DNA of 64,000 bases from Dichomitus squalens LYAD-421 SS1 (lineage: Eukaryota; Basidiomycota; Agaricomycetes; Polyporales; Polyporaceae), in NCBI RefSeq assembly GCF_000275845.1, contig NW_006766885.1, positions 510,693 to 574,692 on the forward strand, in the 5' to 3' direction. This document shows positions 34,909 to 47,438 of this stretch, piece after piece; the first letter of the stretch is position 1, and the number at the start of each line of letters is the position of its first letter. Made by a program: the position numbers and the translations under genes. The notes beneath the pieces were generated by a model. It saw nothing but the letters and a program-made list of their open reading frames with translations, ran no database searches and was not told where the DNA came from.

Positions 34909-37900
34909 ATGTCCACCTCCCACTTACAGCCGATCGAGCTGCCCCTCGCCTTTCACACCCCTCCGTCTCCTCCATACTTCGCTCGGAATGCCGTGTCAAG
35001 ACCTCTGGCTTCCGACAGCGACTCACCTCTCCTCCGCTCAATCCGCAAATCTCTCCGAGCCGCTCGCGGTCAGGACCCTTCCACCCAGTCCATCTATTAT
35101 TCCCCAAGCGCAGACGGCGCGACCGGAGACGAGGTCCTCACCTGGGACTCCTCGACCGTCACTCTGACCCAAGGAGGTGTCCTCCACAAGAAGTGGTCTT
35201 TTGCAGACCCTGTCCAATGGGCATGTATCGGGTGGTTGTTCCAGTCCAGCCTTGTCCACACATCTACTCCCTCCACCCCCGCCTACTACCGAGAGGATCC
35301 TAGCGAGAAGATGCCGCTCGATATTGATCCCAGTGAGAGACCCATCTTCGGTGCCTTCGCACGCGCTCGCATGGAAAAGAAACGGGAGGAAGACCGAGAG
35401 GAGCGTACCAGAGGCGTCTTCGTCTTTGTCCGTGGCCAGACCAAGATCTACATGGACAACGGATCCGAACACACTCTCAATCTGCCGTTTCTCGTCCGAC
35501 GCGCCTGGCCGGTCGAACCCCACGGTCTCTTCATCCAGCGTGTCGTCGATACCTGGGAGCTTGAGGAGATCAAGCAGTCTGGTCAAGCCGGAATCACCAC
35601 CATCTTCACCCTCACCAGCCCCTTCTCAGAGCCTGCTGCCATCGGCCTGACAGACGGAATCAAGGGCGACTATGCTGGTGTTCCTTTGGAGTTGAAGCCC
35701 GACTATTACTCTGATCCGGTCTCCCTGCCACCCGATGAGCGTATCATTTGGGTGTCCCAGCATGCTTGGAAGTTGACCGACAAGCTCATCGTTACGCTCA
35801 ATGCAGAGCTCAACCGTGTCACTATCTGGCGATATGTCTATGCCCCGCCGCCTCCTAGCTCAAGGAAGTCTAATGCCCGTCCGACCACGCACGCTCAGCA
35901 CGCAAAACGTTCCTCGATGTCGGGGAACACGTCCGCCCACCTTCGACAGTCCAACGCGACGACAGACGACCTCCACCTATCTCCAGGTCGACCAGACACA
36001 AAACGAACATCTGCTGTTCCGGGATTGGCACCAACCCTCACGACGACTACGACTATGGAAGAGCTGATGGGCGGAGTCGTAGGAGGAGACCTCTCAAAAA
36101 AGTCTCACTGGAACCCTCCTTTCCCACTGAAGACGGATCCATCCGGCAAGCTTGACTTGAACACATGGAGGGCGTCTGAACCTGTCAATCTGGATGACGT
36201 CCCCGACCCTGCAGAGGAGAAGCGCATGCAGTCCCAGTTCTGGGCTGAGAAACTTCACGAAGAGACCCTACCGGAGGCTGCGTGAGTACGTGCCCCTTCT
36301 GCTGTTTTTGAATTATTAACATCGCTTCGGATAGCATCGCTGATTATGAGAACATCTCTGTCGCCGCGTTTGACGAGCGATGGGATGGCAAGAAGACCCG
36401 GTCTCTCCTGGGTATCTGCTTTCGCGCGACGGCTACTGTGCTGATATATGCACTCGAGAGGCGAGACGACCTGACGATGGGCGTTCAGCCCCTGACGCGG
36501 CTTCCTGCACTCGCTATTGCAACCGTCCGCGCGACCCGCGACTTCGTAGCCGATCTGCTTCTGTTGAAGCCGGACGGGAAGCTCGCTCTACTGGTTCACG
36601 GGACATTCGAGCTACCACTCTCCGTGAAGCTGCCGGTGATCCGCCATGGACGCTTTATCAAAGGTCCAAACAAGTCGCATGTCGTTGGGCTCGCTAATCC
36701 TGTGTACTCCTCTGTGTCCTTGCAACTTTCCGATGAGTCGACCGTCCGCGTCTCGTTAGATCTGATTCCTCGGGATCATTTGGTCTCCGATTGCCTCCTC
36801 ATGCTTTCGTTCGTCTTTCCAGCAGACATGTTCTTCATTCTTCATCGAACGTTCATGGCGGAATGGGCTGCAACAGGTTTTTCGTTCATCATTGGAGTCG
36901 AGTTCAAGATTTTCGAGACCAGTTTGCTGCAAACACTTGGCCTTGAGACGGAAGGACCTCTTGAGACGCGTCTCGCAGACGATCCTTGGATCCGGCTCTC
37001 GGCGACGGAGTCGTTCGACAAATTCCAAGAAGATCCAGTTCTCCGGAAGCTGCAGCTCCCTGGTCCTCGACCTGCCGAGAACTGGCGAAAACCTTCGAGC
37101 AAACCGCATCCCCTTGTCAGCGCTGCACTACACGTTCTACACCTCGTTGCAGAAGAAAAAAGAGTATTCCTCCCCAGCTACGAGGGCCTCCCTCGACTGA
37201 CGCCACTGATTTGTCGGCTCGCTATGATCGTCCGTCCGGAATGGGCGGACTACTGGAAGCGATTTTGCCCCAATGCTATGCAGGCATGGCCTATTCCTTC
37301 AGCGACAGGTACGCATATCCTGTGACTTAACTTGCGTCAACTCCTCATCCCTTGTCATCCCGCAGTGCCAGAATACATCGACGACCGCCTGCCCGTGTGG
37401 CCTGCGGACATGTCGAGCATTCTCTACGGGCGCATCAATAACCCGGAGTGGACGCTCCCTTGGCTAGAGAGCTGGAACTTGCACACACTTTATGGATATC
37501 CCGCAGCTTTCGTGTTCGGGCGCCAGGAACCGCTCACTCATTTGCAGGCCTTGAACAGGATCTACATGGCTTTGTCGGATGGGAAGACGCCTGACATCCG
37601 GAAGCGCGCCGAGGCAGGCTTGCGTGCCATGGAGGAGACTGGAATCACTCCCACCATTCTGCAGAACCTCTCTCTTGGTGTGTCCGCCCCGTTGCGGGAG
37701 GCGTTGCGAACAGCCCAGCTTTCACCTGCCGGCGACTGGTCTGTGCCGATCTATCAGCTCATTGGCAGAAACGACTTGGCAGAAGGCTTCAGCTCGAATC
37801 CAGCCGTCTTCGCGAACAGCGGGTATCGCTCCGTGCGAGAGATCTTGGTGAGCGGCCTTGAACGCTCGAGCTCAGGCAGCATGACCCTGATTGTGAACTT

Positions 37901-40900
37901 TTAGCATCCAAGCGTCCCTCGCAAGACATGTCGTCAGCTAATCGAAGATGTCCATCGCGTCGTTTCCAAGGATCCGACGAAGACCACGGGCGTAGAGCTC
38001 GACACGAACGACTTCACGCGGATCCGCTTTGGACAAGACAGGCGGCTTGAAGAGATTGCGCGTATGCTTTGCTCGGCTACTATCCCCCACATACGTGCCA
38101 TAGAAAGGCCAGAGCTCAAGTGCGTAGTTGCCGTGTGGCGTTGCTGTTTCCATGCTAACAGTACGCGTTTCCGTAGTGAGGCAGAGCAATTGCGGGAACA
38201 GCAGCACCAAGTCATCAGAATGACCGAACGGACTCTTGCGCTGCCGCTGGGACGTGCGCTCTTCACTTTTGGGACCATCCCGATAGTGACGAAGGAGTCC
38301 TTCGCGATTCCCAAGTTCGAGTTTTCTGTGCGCATACAGCCAGGCAATCTATTACTCGCCCCCGAGGGTGGCAAGATTCCGCCGGAGTGCTTAAACTGGG
38401 GCGAATTCCACAACGGTGTTGCGGCTGGCCTACGCATCTCTGCCCAGGCTCAGTCCGTAGAGAGTTCTTGGATCAAGTTCAACAAGCCCAGCGAGCTGAC
38501 CCCTGAACACGCCGGCTTCCTTTACGCCCTCGGCCTCACAGGTCATCTACGAGAGATGCTCACTTGGCACACCTTCGGCTATCTTACGCCCAAGCACGAT
38601 ATGACGTCCATTGGCGTCCTCCTGGGTCTCGCTGCAGCTAACGTAGGTACCAGCAACCGACATGTGACGAAACTCATCGCGGTCCATACGCCTGCATTGC
38701 TGCCTACCCCTGACGTGGACCTCAATGTACCCCTCATCACGCAGTCGGCTGGACTGATGGGCATCGGTCTTCTGTACATGGGAACGAAGCACCGTCGGAT
38801 GGCGGAAGTATGCCTGAATCAGATCAGCAGGCGAGACCTCTACCAGCCTGACATCAGCAACGAGTACCGTGAAGCCTACACCCTCTCTGCCGCCCTGGCT
38901 TGTGGCATGGTCTTGCTTGGGAAGGGATCCTCTATCCCTGCGGATCTGGTTATCCAGAGACGTCTACGCCTACTCATCCATGGGGAGCCTCGTTTGGTAG
39001 ACAACGGGAGGCCTGCTCGTCCGACGTTCGACGTCAACTTGACGTCTCCTGCGGCCACCGTCACCTTGGCCTTGATGTATCTACGCACAGAGCGTCAAGA
39101 CGTGGCAGACATCCTCACGATCCCGGACACGCTCGAAGCGATTAACCAGATTCAACCCAGCTTTCTCATGCTCAGGGCGATGGCTCGTGCGATTATCATG
39201 TGGAACACCATCCAGCCGACGAAAGCTTGGCTCATGGGCCAACTGCCTTCTGCGGTCAAGGCCGCTATGGACGCACGGTTTCGGGGGAAACAGGTGGACG
39301 ACGGCTACGAGCTGGCTTACTACAACCTTCTCGCTGGCTCCTGTTTTGCCATAGCGTTGAAGTACGCTGGGACGGCCCGCGAAGAAGCATACCTCCTCCT
39401 GGTCCAATATTACGACATGTTTAGTCAACTGGCATACACCAACAGTGCGTGCTTTCCAATTCATTGTTCGTTCTCACCCACATCTGTTCCCAGGTATGGC
39501 GTATGACCAGCGTATTAAGCGCTCCGCGATACGGGAAGGCCTCAACCTCATCTCCGTCAGCCTTACTATGGTCATGGCTGGCACCGGGGAGATCAACTGC
39601 CTCCGACGTTTACGATATGCTTACGGAATGTACAACCATCCTATACGCTATGGTTGTCATGTTGCCAACCACATGTCTATCGGTCTTCTCTTCCTGGGCG
39701 GCGGGCGCTACACCCTCGGGACTTCGGACGCTGCTATTGCGTGTTTGATTGCAGCCTTTTACCCTCGATTCGCTCCCGTCTCCTCCGATAACAAGAGCTA
39801 TCTGCAAGCTTATCGCCATCTCTGGGTTCTCGCTGTTGAACCAAGATGCCTCGTGGCCAGGGACGTCGATTCGCGAGAGGTCGTCTACGTCCCAGTCAAG
39901 ATCAAGATCAGGGATGGAAAGGAGATTGGCAATGTTCAGCTCATTGCACCCACGCTGGTACCAGAGGTCGACAAGCTAGTCTCGATCAGAGTAGATACTC
40001 CGCGATACTGGCCCTTTTACCTGGATATTGCCAACTCGCCGCGTCACAGGGACTGCCTCTTGCGCAGTCAAACACTATTCGTGAAGCGACGTACAGCGTT
40101 CCTCAGCTACATGGAGGATCCCAAGGGTAGCCGAAGCTTGTTCGTGCGCTCTGGATCCTCCACAGGTGATGCGGCGACGCTGGATTTCCCTAGGACGACT
40201 GATCTCAAAGCCCATCCCGCCAGCGATCTACACCACTTCATTGCGTCCTCCTCTAATGATCCGCTATTCCTCGCTTTCGCCGACCGCTTTTGCAAGGACG
40301 ACGGGGAGACGCCGGACGAACGACGCTTCCAGTCATACTGCCACGCTGCACTACTCGACAGCATCGTTCAGGACAAGCCGCAGACCCTCCAATCACATCT
40401 CTCCATCTTCCACATACGCACCGTGTCCCCAGAGTCGGCTTATTTCACGATGCGACTTCAAGACCTCAGGTTCGCCGCGGATTTTTATAGCAAAATTTAC
40501 GATCGCAGATTCAGTGGGAGAACGGAGAATAACAGTAGACCTCCGCTGATAAGGGAGAACACACTCCTGGGCACTCTTCACGTTCTAGACGTCAATCTGG
40601 ACGCTATCCGCTCGACGACCCTGTTTCAATCATTCCTCGCCCACTACGCTCGTGGGGAGGGCATTACCGGACAACAGGAGTCGTCCGCGGAGAGGATGGC
40701 TTCCCATCACTTGTCGTGGTATCTTCAGCGGAATAGCGTACCAGTGTCAACGGTGCTTGTTGTCCTCAGAAGTCTCGCCCGATCCGCTCACGACCGGTGC
40801 ATCGTCGCTCCGCCGCCCGATGGCACTACTGACACGGATGTCTTGGACCAAGGGATCAAGGAGCTCCTGCATGCAACCGGGACCCAGATGTCAACGACTA

Positions 40901-40962
40901 TGGGATCCGGATGGACGATGCGCTCATTGGACGAAGTGATCGCTGCTTGGAGCGTCGATTAA
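34909..40962 (+). CDS. APC1: anaphase-promoting complex subunit 1
   Basis: Largest scaffold subunit of the APC/C ubiquitin ligase, which drives mitotic exit. Start MSTSHLQPIELPLAFHTPPS at the first ATG of the open frame. Large exons (34909-36283, about 36337-37314, 37367-37846, about 37904-38120, 38178-39446, 39494-40962) add to about 1,900 residues, normal for fungal APC1/BimE. The N-terminal part is a beta-propeller-like region (LTWDSSTVTLTQGG, IIWVSQHAWKLTDKLIVTLN) with a disordered Ser/Thr-rich insertion near residues 320-390. The C-terminal half has the proteasome/cyclosome-type repeats: AGFLYALGLTGHLREMLTWH, then GYLTPKHDMTSIGVLLGLAA, QSAGLMGIGLLYMGTKHRRM and GCHVANHMSIGLLFLGGGRY. It ends VIAAWSVD. 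No sign of damage. Confidence 0.93.
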
Positions 40963-41876
40963 AGTCAGTCGCGCGATAGAGAAGTTGGTTCATGGAGGCA
41001 TACGACGGACCGGGGAGATATGGTATTGTTGCCAACGATGCATATCAGCTGAGTGCTCGTCATCTATAGCGCGTTCTTCCGTATCACTGTTGTATTTTCG
41101 GCCTAGCATTCACGTAGGAAATGCGCGGACGGTCTACGGGAGATATTTGTGTCGTGAGATCGCCGTCGGACGCAAACCACGCAGTTTTCAAGAGGTTGGT
41201 GCAGGAAGCATATGCTCCACAGCTCCGGCAGAATGGCGCTGAAATCGTACCGTGCTGGCATAATTGTTAGTCAGCGTTACGGGTAGTAGTATCATCCATG
41301 CCCGTTGACCGCCTGCGATTTGTCGTAGATTTAGTTGCGAACGCACCTTCAAACACTTGAGCTGCGAATCCCCATTCCACGCAGAAGACAGTTGCATGAC
41401 TACTTTAGCATAGCGAGATGACCATCGCTCCTAAGGCCCAACTCGTGCGCGTTATCACGTTGAATCCCTTCCCAGGCTCGGCAGCAAAGGGACGGACGAA
41501 ATGCTTGGTCCACTCACGAGACACTTGGGCCACATCTGTTCAGGTGGCTCCTGGGTAAGTCTGGATTCTGACTTACTATGTACGACTGGCCTCGCCGAAC
41601 AACACGTATGCTTCTAGTCTCATCGGATCGAATGTACGTCATGGTCGACTCGCGCTGAAAGAACTTCTCGCACGTACTTCTAGCAAATGGATGCAGGCCC
41701 GTATGTTCCCTGTTCACATCCCGAATCATGCAAATTCGTTCGGTCTCTCACCTCACAAGAGGGAACAAACGATCGCATCGGCATCTGGATTTCGCCGAGC
41801 CCTGCTCTATTTGCAAACGACCACCCCCGGCACTGTGACGAACCATATGTGTGAAGGATGAAGAGACGTCGATTGG
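40963..41876. other. intergenic region
   Basis: About 0.9 kb between APC1 and the first EthD gene. No recognisable gene or repeat. The right end is the EthD promoter. Confidence 0.45.
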
Positions 41877-41882
41877 TATAAG
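41877..41882 (+). promoter_or_regulatory. TATA box of the first EthD gene
   Basis: TATAAG, 75 bp before the ATG at 41952. A short pyrimidine-rich leader lies between. Confidence 0.55.
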
Positions 41883-41951
41883 AGGCCGTTTGGCTGTCGT
41901 GATATTAGGCTCCCATCCCATTATAGCGCCTCCCGACCGCTACTTCAGCTA

Positions 41952-42437
41952 ATGTCTTCCACTTCCAACACCGACTCCACCGCCTCAACCCTTCGAAAGG
42001 ACCGTGTACGCCTTGCCGTACTCATGGCTCCCAAACCTGGCCTCTGCTTCGAAGAGTTCGACCGCTACTGGCTCGATGTACACGCCAATGTGTTCTCATC
42101 CATTGCCATCGCAAAGCGGAATCTGCTGAAATACGAACAGGTGAGCGGACCATCCAGACGAGTGTCTTAGACGAGTCTGGGACTCATCCACTGCGTTTCT
42201 ATGCAGTTCCATCTCGACCCCAAATACGACGACGTCATTGCTGCCCAGTCACTGGCCAAATCAAAGTCGCCCTTCAGAGGAATCGCCATCTTCGAGGCAA
42301 CTACACTTGAGAAGATTTTCGAGATCTTCCAAGACGAGGAATACCTCCGCGTTGTCGTCCCTGACGAGCTCAAGTTCTTTGACCATGAGAATGCACAAAT
42401 CCTGGCAGGTCCGTTTGCTACGATAATTGACCTGTAG
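41952..42437 (+). CDS. EthD-domain protein
   Basis: A small dimeric alpha/beta-barrel protein of the EthD family, named from an ether-degradation operon. Fungal members act in varied small-molecule or secondary metabolism, often with unproved function. Exons 41952-42140 and 42207-42437 give 139 residues. Start MSSTSNTDSTASTLRKDRVR. Landmarks are LAVLMAPKPGLCFEEFDRYW, LDVHANVF (the usual W..H.P position), AKRNLLKYEQ|FHLDPKYDD, FRGIAIFEATTLEKIFEIFQ, DEEY and VVPDELKFFD. The end is FATIIDL. The intron after YEQ is shared with the paralog at 43335-43824, so both derive from one ancestral gene. Confidence 0.88.
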
Positions 42438-43334
42438 CGTCATGCGGCTCTCCCGCACGCCGCCTCAGAATTTGCGGTAAGCTTCAAGCGCATGTATGTT
42501 GCAAGTGACTTATACAGGCGCTTTTGACGCATATATTGTAGTTATGTCACGTAGTCCCGCAAAAGACATTAGCTCGTACGGTGTGGTACTGCTGCTGTAT
42601 GCGTTGCTTGACCCGTCGTAGTACACGCGTTATTGTTTGTACTCATAGTTCAACCACTTAAATCAACCTGTACGCGTCCTGTTCGCTTGAAATGTCTTAG
42701 TGAATGTCTGCGGACGGCGATATTCAGAGACATCATCCGAATCACATAATAACTCAGTTTCTGGCCAGGCTATCAAGGAAGGTAGGCCACGAACCCCTGA
42801 ACACACATACCTTTGTGAAGCCAATTTAGCTACAGCTACTTACCACACAGTAGGCATCGTAGGGGCAGTTGGCCACAAGCGAGCCCACAGCGCCAGGATG
42901 AGGTAAGCACTCTCACCGACAACGCGTTCGCGCGGGACCCAGTCTGCATGTCAGAATCGATTCAGTGGCGCCGGGGAGGACCACCAGGCTCTGCAGGAAG
43001 AATACGAATAGTCGAAAAGAAACGTAGGCATTCAATATGAAGAAGAGAGCCTGCTGTCAGGTTGGCACCGGTACTGTCAAGCAGAAGTCGAGGGCCGAGG
43101 CCTTGCTGAAACGCGCCAAGTACCAGGTGTTCAGCGATATGGAAAGACAATATTGACACAGGGAGTATAGTGAGGCAGCAGCGCCGTAAAGACGGTCATT
43201 ACGTGAGTCTAGTCATGTCTCCTTGTCCATCAATCGTACAGGCGCAGGGTTGTGACTAAGGTGCATACGCTGTGGGGAAGAGCATCCCACATCAGTCCTG
43301 TTCATGCATACGTATCTGGAACGTTGGGGTACCT
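42438..43334. other. region between convergent EthD genes
   Basis: About 0.9 kb between the stop codons of the two EthD genes. It holds their 3' UTRs. No other gene was recognised, and I saw no extended inverted similarity beyond the coding regions. Confidence 0.45.
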
Positions 43335-43824
43335 CTATGCCTTCTTATCCGTGTCAATGAATGTGATGATGGTACCTGGGATGAAACCCGTCTTCGAGCG
43401 ATCGAGGAATTTTTGCTCATCGGGGAGACCGATGGCGTTATACTCTTCGCTCGCAAATATCTCCATAATCTTATCGTAGGACTCGGCCTCGAAAAGAGCA
43501 ATGCCACGGTATGGAGCGACGTCGAAACCCATCGCCTTGGCTCCCTCTTCAAACTGGGTCGTGTAGTGATGCTGCGAATGGTAAGGCCAGTTGAGCTCTG
43601 TCGACTATGGGACGAATAGCAGTCGGGGCGAACGACGAGAGAGACCGCACCTGTTCGTACTTGAGGAGGTTCTTCTTCGTGACTTCGAGATTGGTGAACA
43701 GCGGGCCGTGGACCTCATGCCAGTGCTTGAAGAACTCCTCGTCGGAGAGGCCGGGTTTCTTGGCCATGAGGCCGATGAGGCGGACACGGTCCTTGCGCAC
43801 GGGTGGGAAAGCAGTGGTGCTCAT
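43335..43824 (-). CDS. EthD-domain protein, paralog of the gene at 41952
   Basis: Second EthD-fold protein, minus strand, about 140 residues. Start MSTTAFPPVRKDRVRLIGLM. Landmarks are AKKPGLSDEEFFKHWHEVHG with the conserved HW..HGP pattern, KKNLLKYEQ|HHYTTQFEEG, APYRGIALFEAESYDKIMEI, FASEEYNAIGLPDEQKFLD and IITFIDTDKKA at the end. Intron after YEQ at the same place as in the first copy. It keeps the canonical HGPLF that the first copy has changed to HANVF, so the pair has diverged, perhaps in ligand use. Tail-to-tail orientation suggests an inverted duplication. Confidence 0.88.
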
Positions 43825-45016
43825 TGCGGACTTCTAGGGCGGGGAAGGACGGTGGAACACTCGGAGGGAGTAAGCCTGTGGGCACAAGTGAGAATGCGAC
43901 AGTGGAGAGTTCGAGTATTTATGCCGTCGAGACTCGATGCTCGCAGCTGACTTCTAGGGCGGGAACACCGCGTGTCGCGGAAGCTCCTTGAATAATAGGG
44001 ACTACAAGCTTATGACCATGATAGCCGTTTGCCCGGAAAGAATCATGCTGGACAGCAGCGACCAATGAGGATCGTCGCCAGAGGATCATAACAGACTTTC
44101 TAGAAGAAATGTTTCAGGGACGCTGTACGTTGGGGGAGCTGAGTGGGGACAGGAGGCTGTTCCAGGTTCGGCGCAAAACCCTCGCACGGGACGTTGACAC
44201 GCGGACTGTCTTGGTCGAGACTAGAGGCCGTTCCTATAGCAAGCTGTACAAATTGGTACTTAGCGAGGACACGGCCGGACACGGCTGCAGGCGTTGTCGT
44301 GGAGAAACGTTGCGATGCTTATGGGCTGGATCGATTAGCCAGGCGGGGCGGGATGAGATTTAAGGGACCTGTTACCTCAGTTACGGCAACGAGCATACAT
44401 TTGCGGACTGGCTCCAGAATGTTGATGGGTCTTGGACTCTTGGCCGACAGCAAGGTAGAAGTGATATGCTGCGGGGGCACGTGGATATTGACATGCGGTT
44501 TGTCTGACTGCCGCTGCGCATCTGAGACTAACTACAGCCAAGAGCGAAGTGGGAGGTCGCTGAAGCATTGTCTCCGCACCAGCAGGTTCTGCTGGGTCAC
44601 GAAGGGAGCTAAAAGGCAATATTGTATGATGACGCAGGGGGGTGCGACTCAGAAACTACGAGTCGATGAGTGTCTGTCTGCTTGGGCGGTGAGTAGGGGG
44701 ACTCGGAGACATTTGAACATAAAGAACAAGAAAACCACCATGGGCAGCTGGACCGGACGTGAAAAGGGTAGGCTGAGAGTACTTGAGCACCACTGTAGCT
44801 TGGAACCGTTCACTGGCATGAGCACAAAGAGTACTTCATGAGTGGCAGTTACGGACTGAGTACAAGTACTGGGGCGGCCTTTGGGTATGCATAGCTGAAA
44901 GAGGCAAGCTGACGTAATCCGGGCCGCGCTGGTGCTTGCCAGAATCTTTGGCCTTGCGCTCTGCGAGTGCAGTCTCTGCACTCGTCTGTCCTCGGTCTTC
45001 CCCAACTCCCTTCGCC
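43825..45016. other. intergenic region between EthD gene and CCT6
   Basis: About 1.2 kb. A 232-codon plus-strand open frame (44143-44841) crosses it but starts without a good context, shows no domain and has unremarkable composition. I do not call it. The left end contains the EthD promoter. Confidence 0.4.
43916..43923 (-). promoter_or_regulatory. TATA-like box of the second EthD gene
   Basis: On the minus strand CATAAATA lies about 92 bp before the ATG at 43824, a spacing like that of the first EthD gene. Confidence 0.45.
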
Positions 45017-47064
45017 ATGTCTTCCAGCATCGAACTCATCAATCCCAAGGCAGAGAGTGTCCGCAGGGCAGCTGCCCTTCAGGTGCGTGCATCGCTCTCT
45101 TCTTTATCAGACAAGCACTCACATTTACGCATCCCTCCAGGTCAACACGACTGGTGCAATGGGCCTCGCAAACGTGGTCAAGGGAAATCTCGGTATACAC
45201 ACTCTGTCATCTGCATCCCACATTCTCGCTCATATCAGATAGGTCCGAGGGGTACCCTCAAGATGCTCGTCGACGGTTCCGGCCAAATCAAAATGACCAA
45301 GGACGGCAAGGTCCTCCTTTCCGAGATGCAGATCCAAAACCCTACCGCTGCCATGATTGCCCGCACCGCTGTCGCCCAGGATGATCAAGTCGGAGACGGC
45401 ACCACCTCAGTCGTCCTCCTTGTCGGCGAACTACTCAAGCAGGCCGATCGATACATCTCCGAGGGTGTTCATCCAACCGTGATTGGAGAGGGCTTTGACA
45501 TCGCAAAGAAAGAGGCTCTCGAGGTGCCCACCCTTCTTGGATCTCTCATAGCTTCTCAACTCACGCGTTCTCTATGGCAGTTCCTCGACAAGTTCAAGAG
45601 ACCCGTCAACCTTGATCGTGCTACCCTCATCAATGTCGCATACACTTCCCTGGCCACCAAAGTCAACTCTGCCCTCGCGAAACAGCTTGCTGCTGAAGTT
45701 GTGGATGCCGTTCTCACTATCCGACCTCCTCATCCCTCCCCAGGTTTGATCGTCTATCTGACGCGTGACCTCCCTGCTCACGTCTGCGTGCAGATGCGCC
45801 TCATCAATTCCGTGAGCCTATCGACTTGCACATGGTCGAAATCATGAAGATGCAACACAGAACTGCGTCAGAAACGCAGCTCATCCGTGGTCTCGTCCTC
45901 GATCATGGTGCAAGACATCCCGACATGCCCAAACGCGTTGAGAATGCTTATATCTTGACCCTGAACGTCAGCCTGGAGTACGAGAAGACGTACGTTTATA
46001 TGTATGATTCGTGCTTCGATCTAGAGAGCTCAATCGCGCCATCCAGGGAGGTCAACTCTGGATTCTTCTACTCTTCAGCGGAGCAGAGGGAAAAGCTCGT
46101 CGAGTCGGAGCGTCGGTTCACCGACGCGAAGTGCAAAAAGATCGTCGAGCTCAAGAACCTTGTATGTGACCAGGCCGTAGGCAGCAATGAGAAGAAGAAA
46201 AACTTTGTCGTCATCAATCAAAAGGGCATCGATCCTCTCAGCTTGGATATCTTGGCGAAGAACGGTATCCTTGCCCTGCGTCGCGCGAAGCGACGTAACA
46301 TGGAGCGGTGAGGACGTCTGCCTCGCATTTTCTCGTCCACGTAGCTGACGTAGCATATCGTATCGGCAGATTGCAGCTGATCTGCGGAGGCACCGCGCAA
46401 AACTCGGTCGATGATCTCACGCCTGACGTCCTCGGATGGGCAGGGCTTGTGTATGAGCACACGCTCGGCGAGGACAAATTCACGTTCGTCGAGGACGTCA
46501 AGGATCCAAAGAGCGTGACGCTCCTTATCAAGGGTCCCAACCCGCACACCATCCAGCAGACTCAGGACGCGCTTCGCGATGGCCTCCGCGCGGTCAAGAA
46601 CGCACTCGAAGACGAGGCTTTGATCCCCGGTGCGGGTGCGTTCGAGGTTGCGTGCGCAGCGCACCTCAACGGACCTGTAAAGAAGTGCGCGAAGGGTCGG
46701 GCGAAGATGGGCGTCCAGGCTTTCGCGGAGGCATTGCTCATCATCCCCAAGACCCTTGCCGCGAATGGTGGATACGACGTACAGGACGTGACCGTTGCGC
46801 TGCAGGACGAGGCAGCTGATGGCAACGTAGTTGGCATCGACCTCGAGTCGGGCGAGCCATTTGACCCGACTGTGCAAGGCGTATGGGACAACTACCGCGT
46901 GAAGCGGCAAATGCTCCACTCATGGTCGGTATTTGTATGCTACTGTCGCCGACCCTATATGCTAACGTGTCTCGTTTAGTTCCGTCATCGCGGTTAACCT
47001 GTTATCGACCGATGAAATTTTGCGAGCAGGACGTAGTTCATTGAAGCCAGATGGGCAGCAGTAG
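45017..47064 (+). CDS. CCT6: chaperonin-containing TCP-1 zeta subunit
   Basis: Subunit of the cytosolic group II chaperonin TRiC/CCT, which folds actin and tubulin. Start [20 protein letters not shown]. Then come [40 protein letters not shown] and [20 protein letters not shown], followed by the ATP motif [20 protein letters not shown]. Later come [95 protein letters not shown] and [21 protein letters not shown]. The end is SSLKPDGQQ. The combination (NPKAE start, [13 protein letters not shown]) marks zeta rather than eta. About 550 residues over at least eight exons, intact. Confidence 0.94.
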
Positions 47065-47438
47065 ACGATCATAAAGCAGGTGTACTAATACAGCAGCGAT
47101 CCAAGCATCTATCTCACCATACGGACTGTCCCACCCGAGCCGAACACTGATCGATATTAGACCGCTCAAGACAGCACTTGAGCACGTATTAGATACATGT
47201 ACAAAGGGAAATGGAAGGTATATGCTAACAGAACGTAAGCGTTGAAGCAGAGGCGTCGTTACATGCGGAGTCGACAAACCGGAAAGGAAGCGTGCGAGAT
47301 ACCGGTACAATAAGGAGCAATAAGAAAGCGCCAGTCATCGTTCTTGAGGCTCTAGTGTTCAACACATTGTCAGACGTAAGCACAGAGGGGACAGGTACGT
47401 TCCCTGCAACAGAGGAATAAACACGATAAAAGATCTGT
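47065..47438. other. convergent intergenic region
   Basis: About 370 bp between the stops of CCT6 (+) and Set9 (-). Nothing recognised beyond presumed 3' UTRs. Confidence 0.5.

Noticed and set aside
44143..44841. 232-codon plus-strand open frame
   Set aside because: No domain, poor amino-acid logic and no splice support. Treated as intergenic.
45017..47064. CCT7 (eta) identity for the chaperonin gene
   Set aside because: Sequence landmarks match CCT zeta throughout, so CCT6 was preferred.
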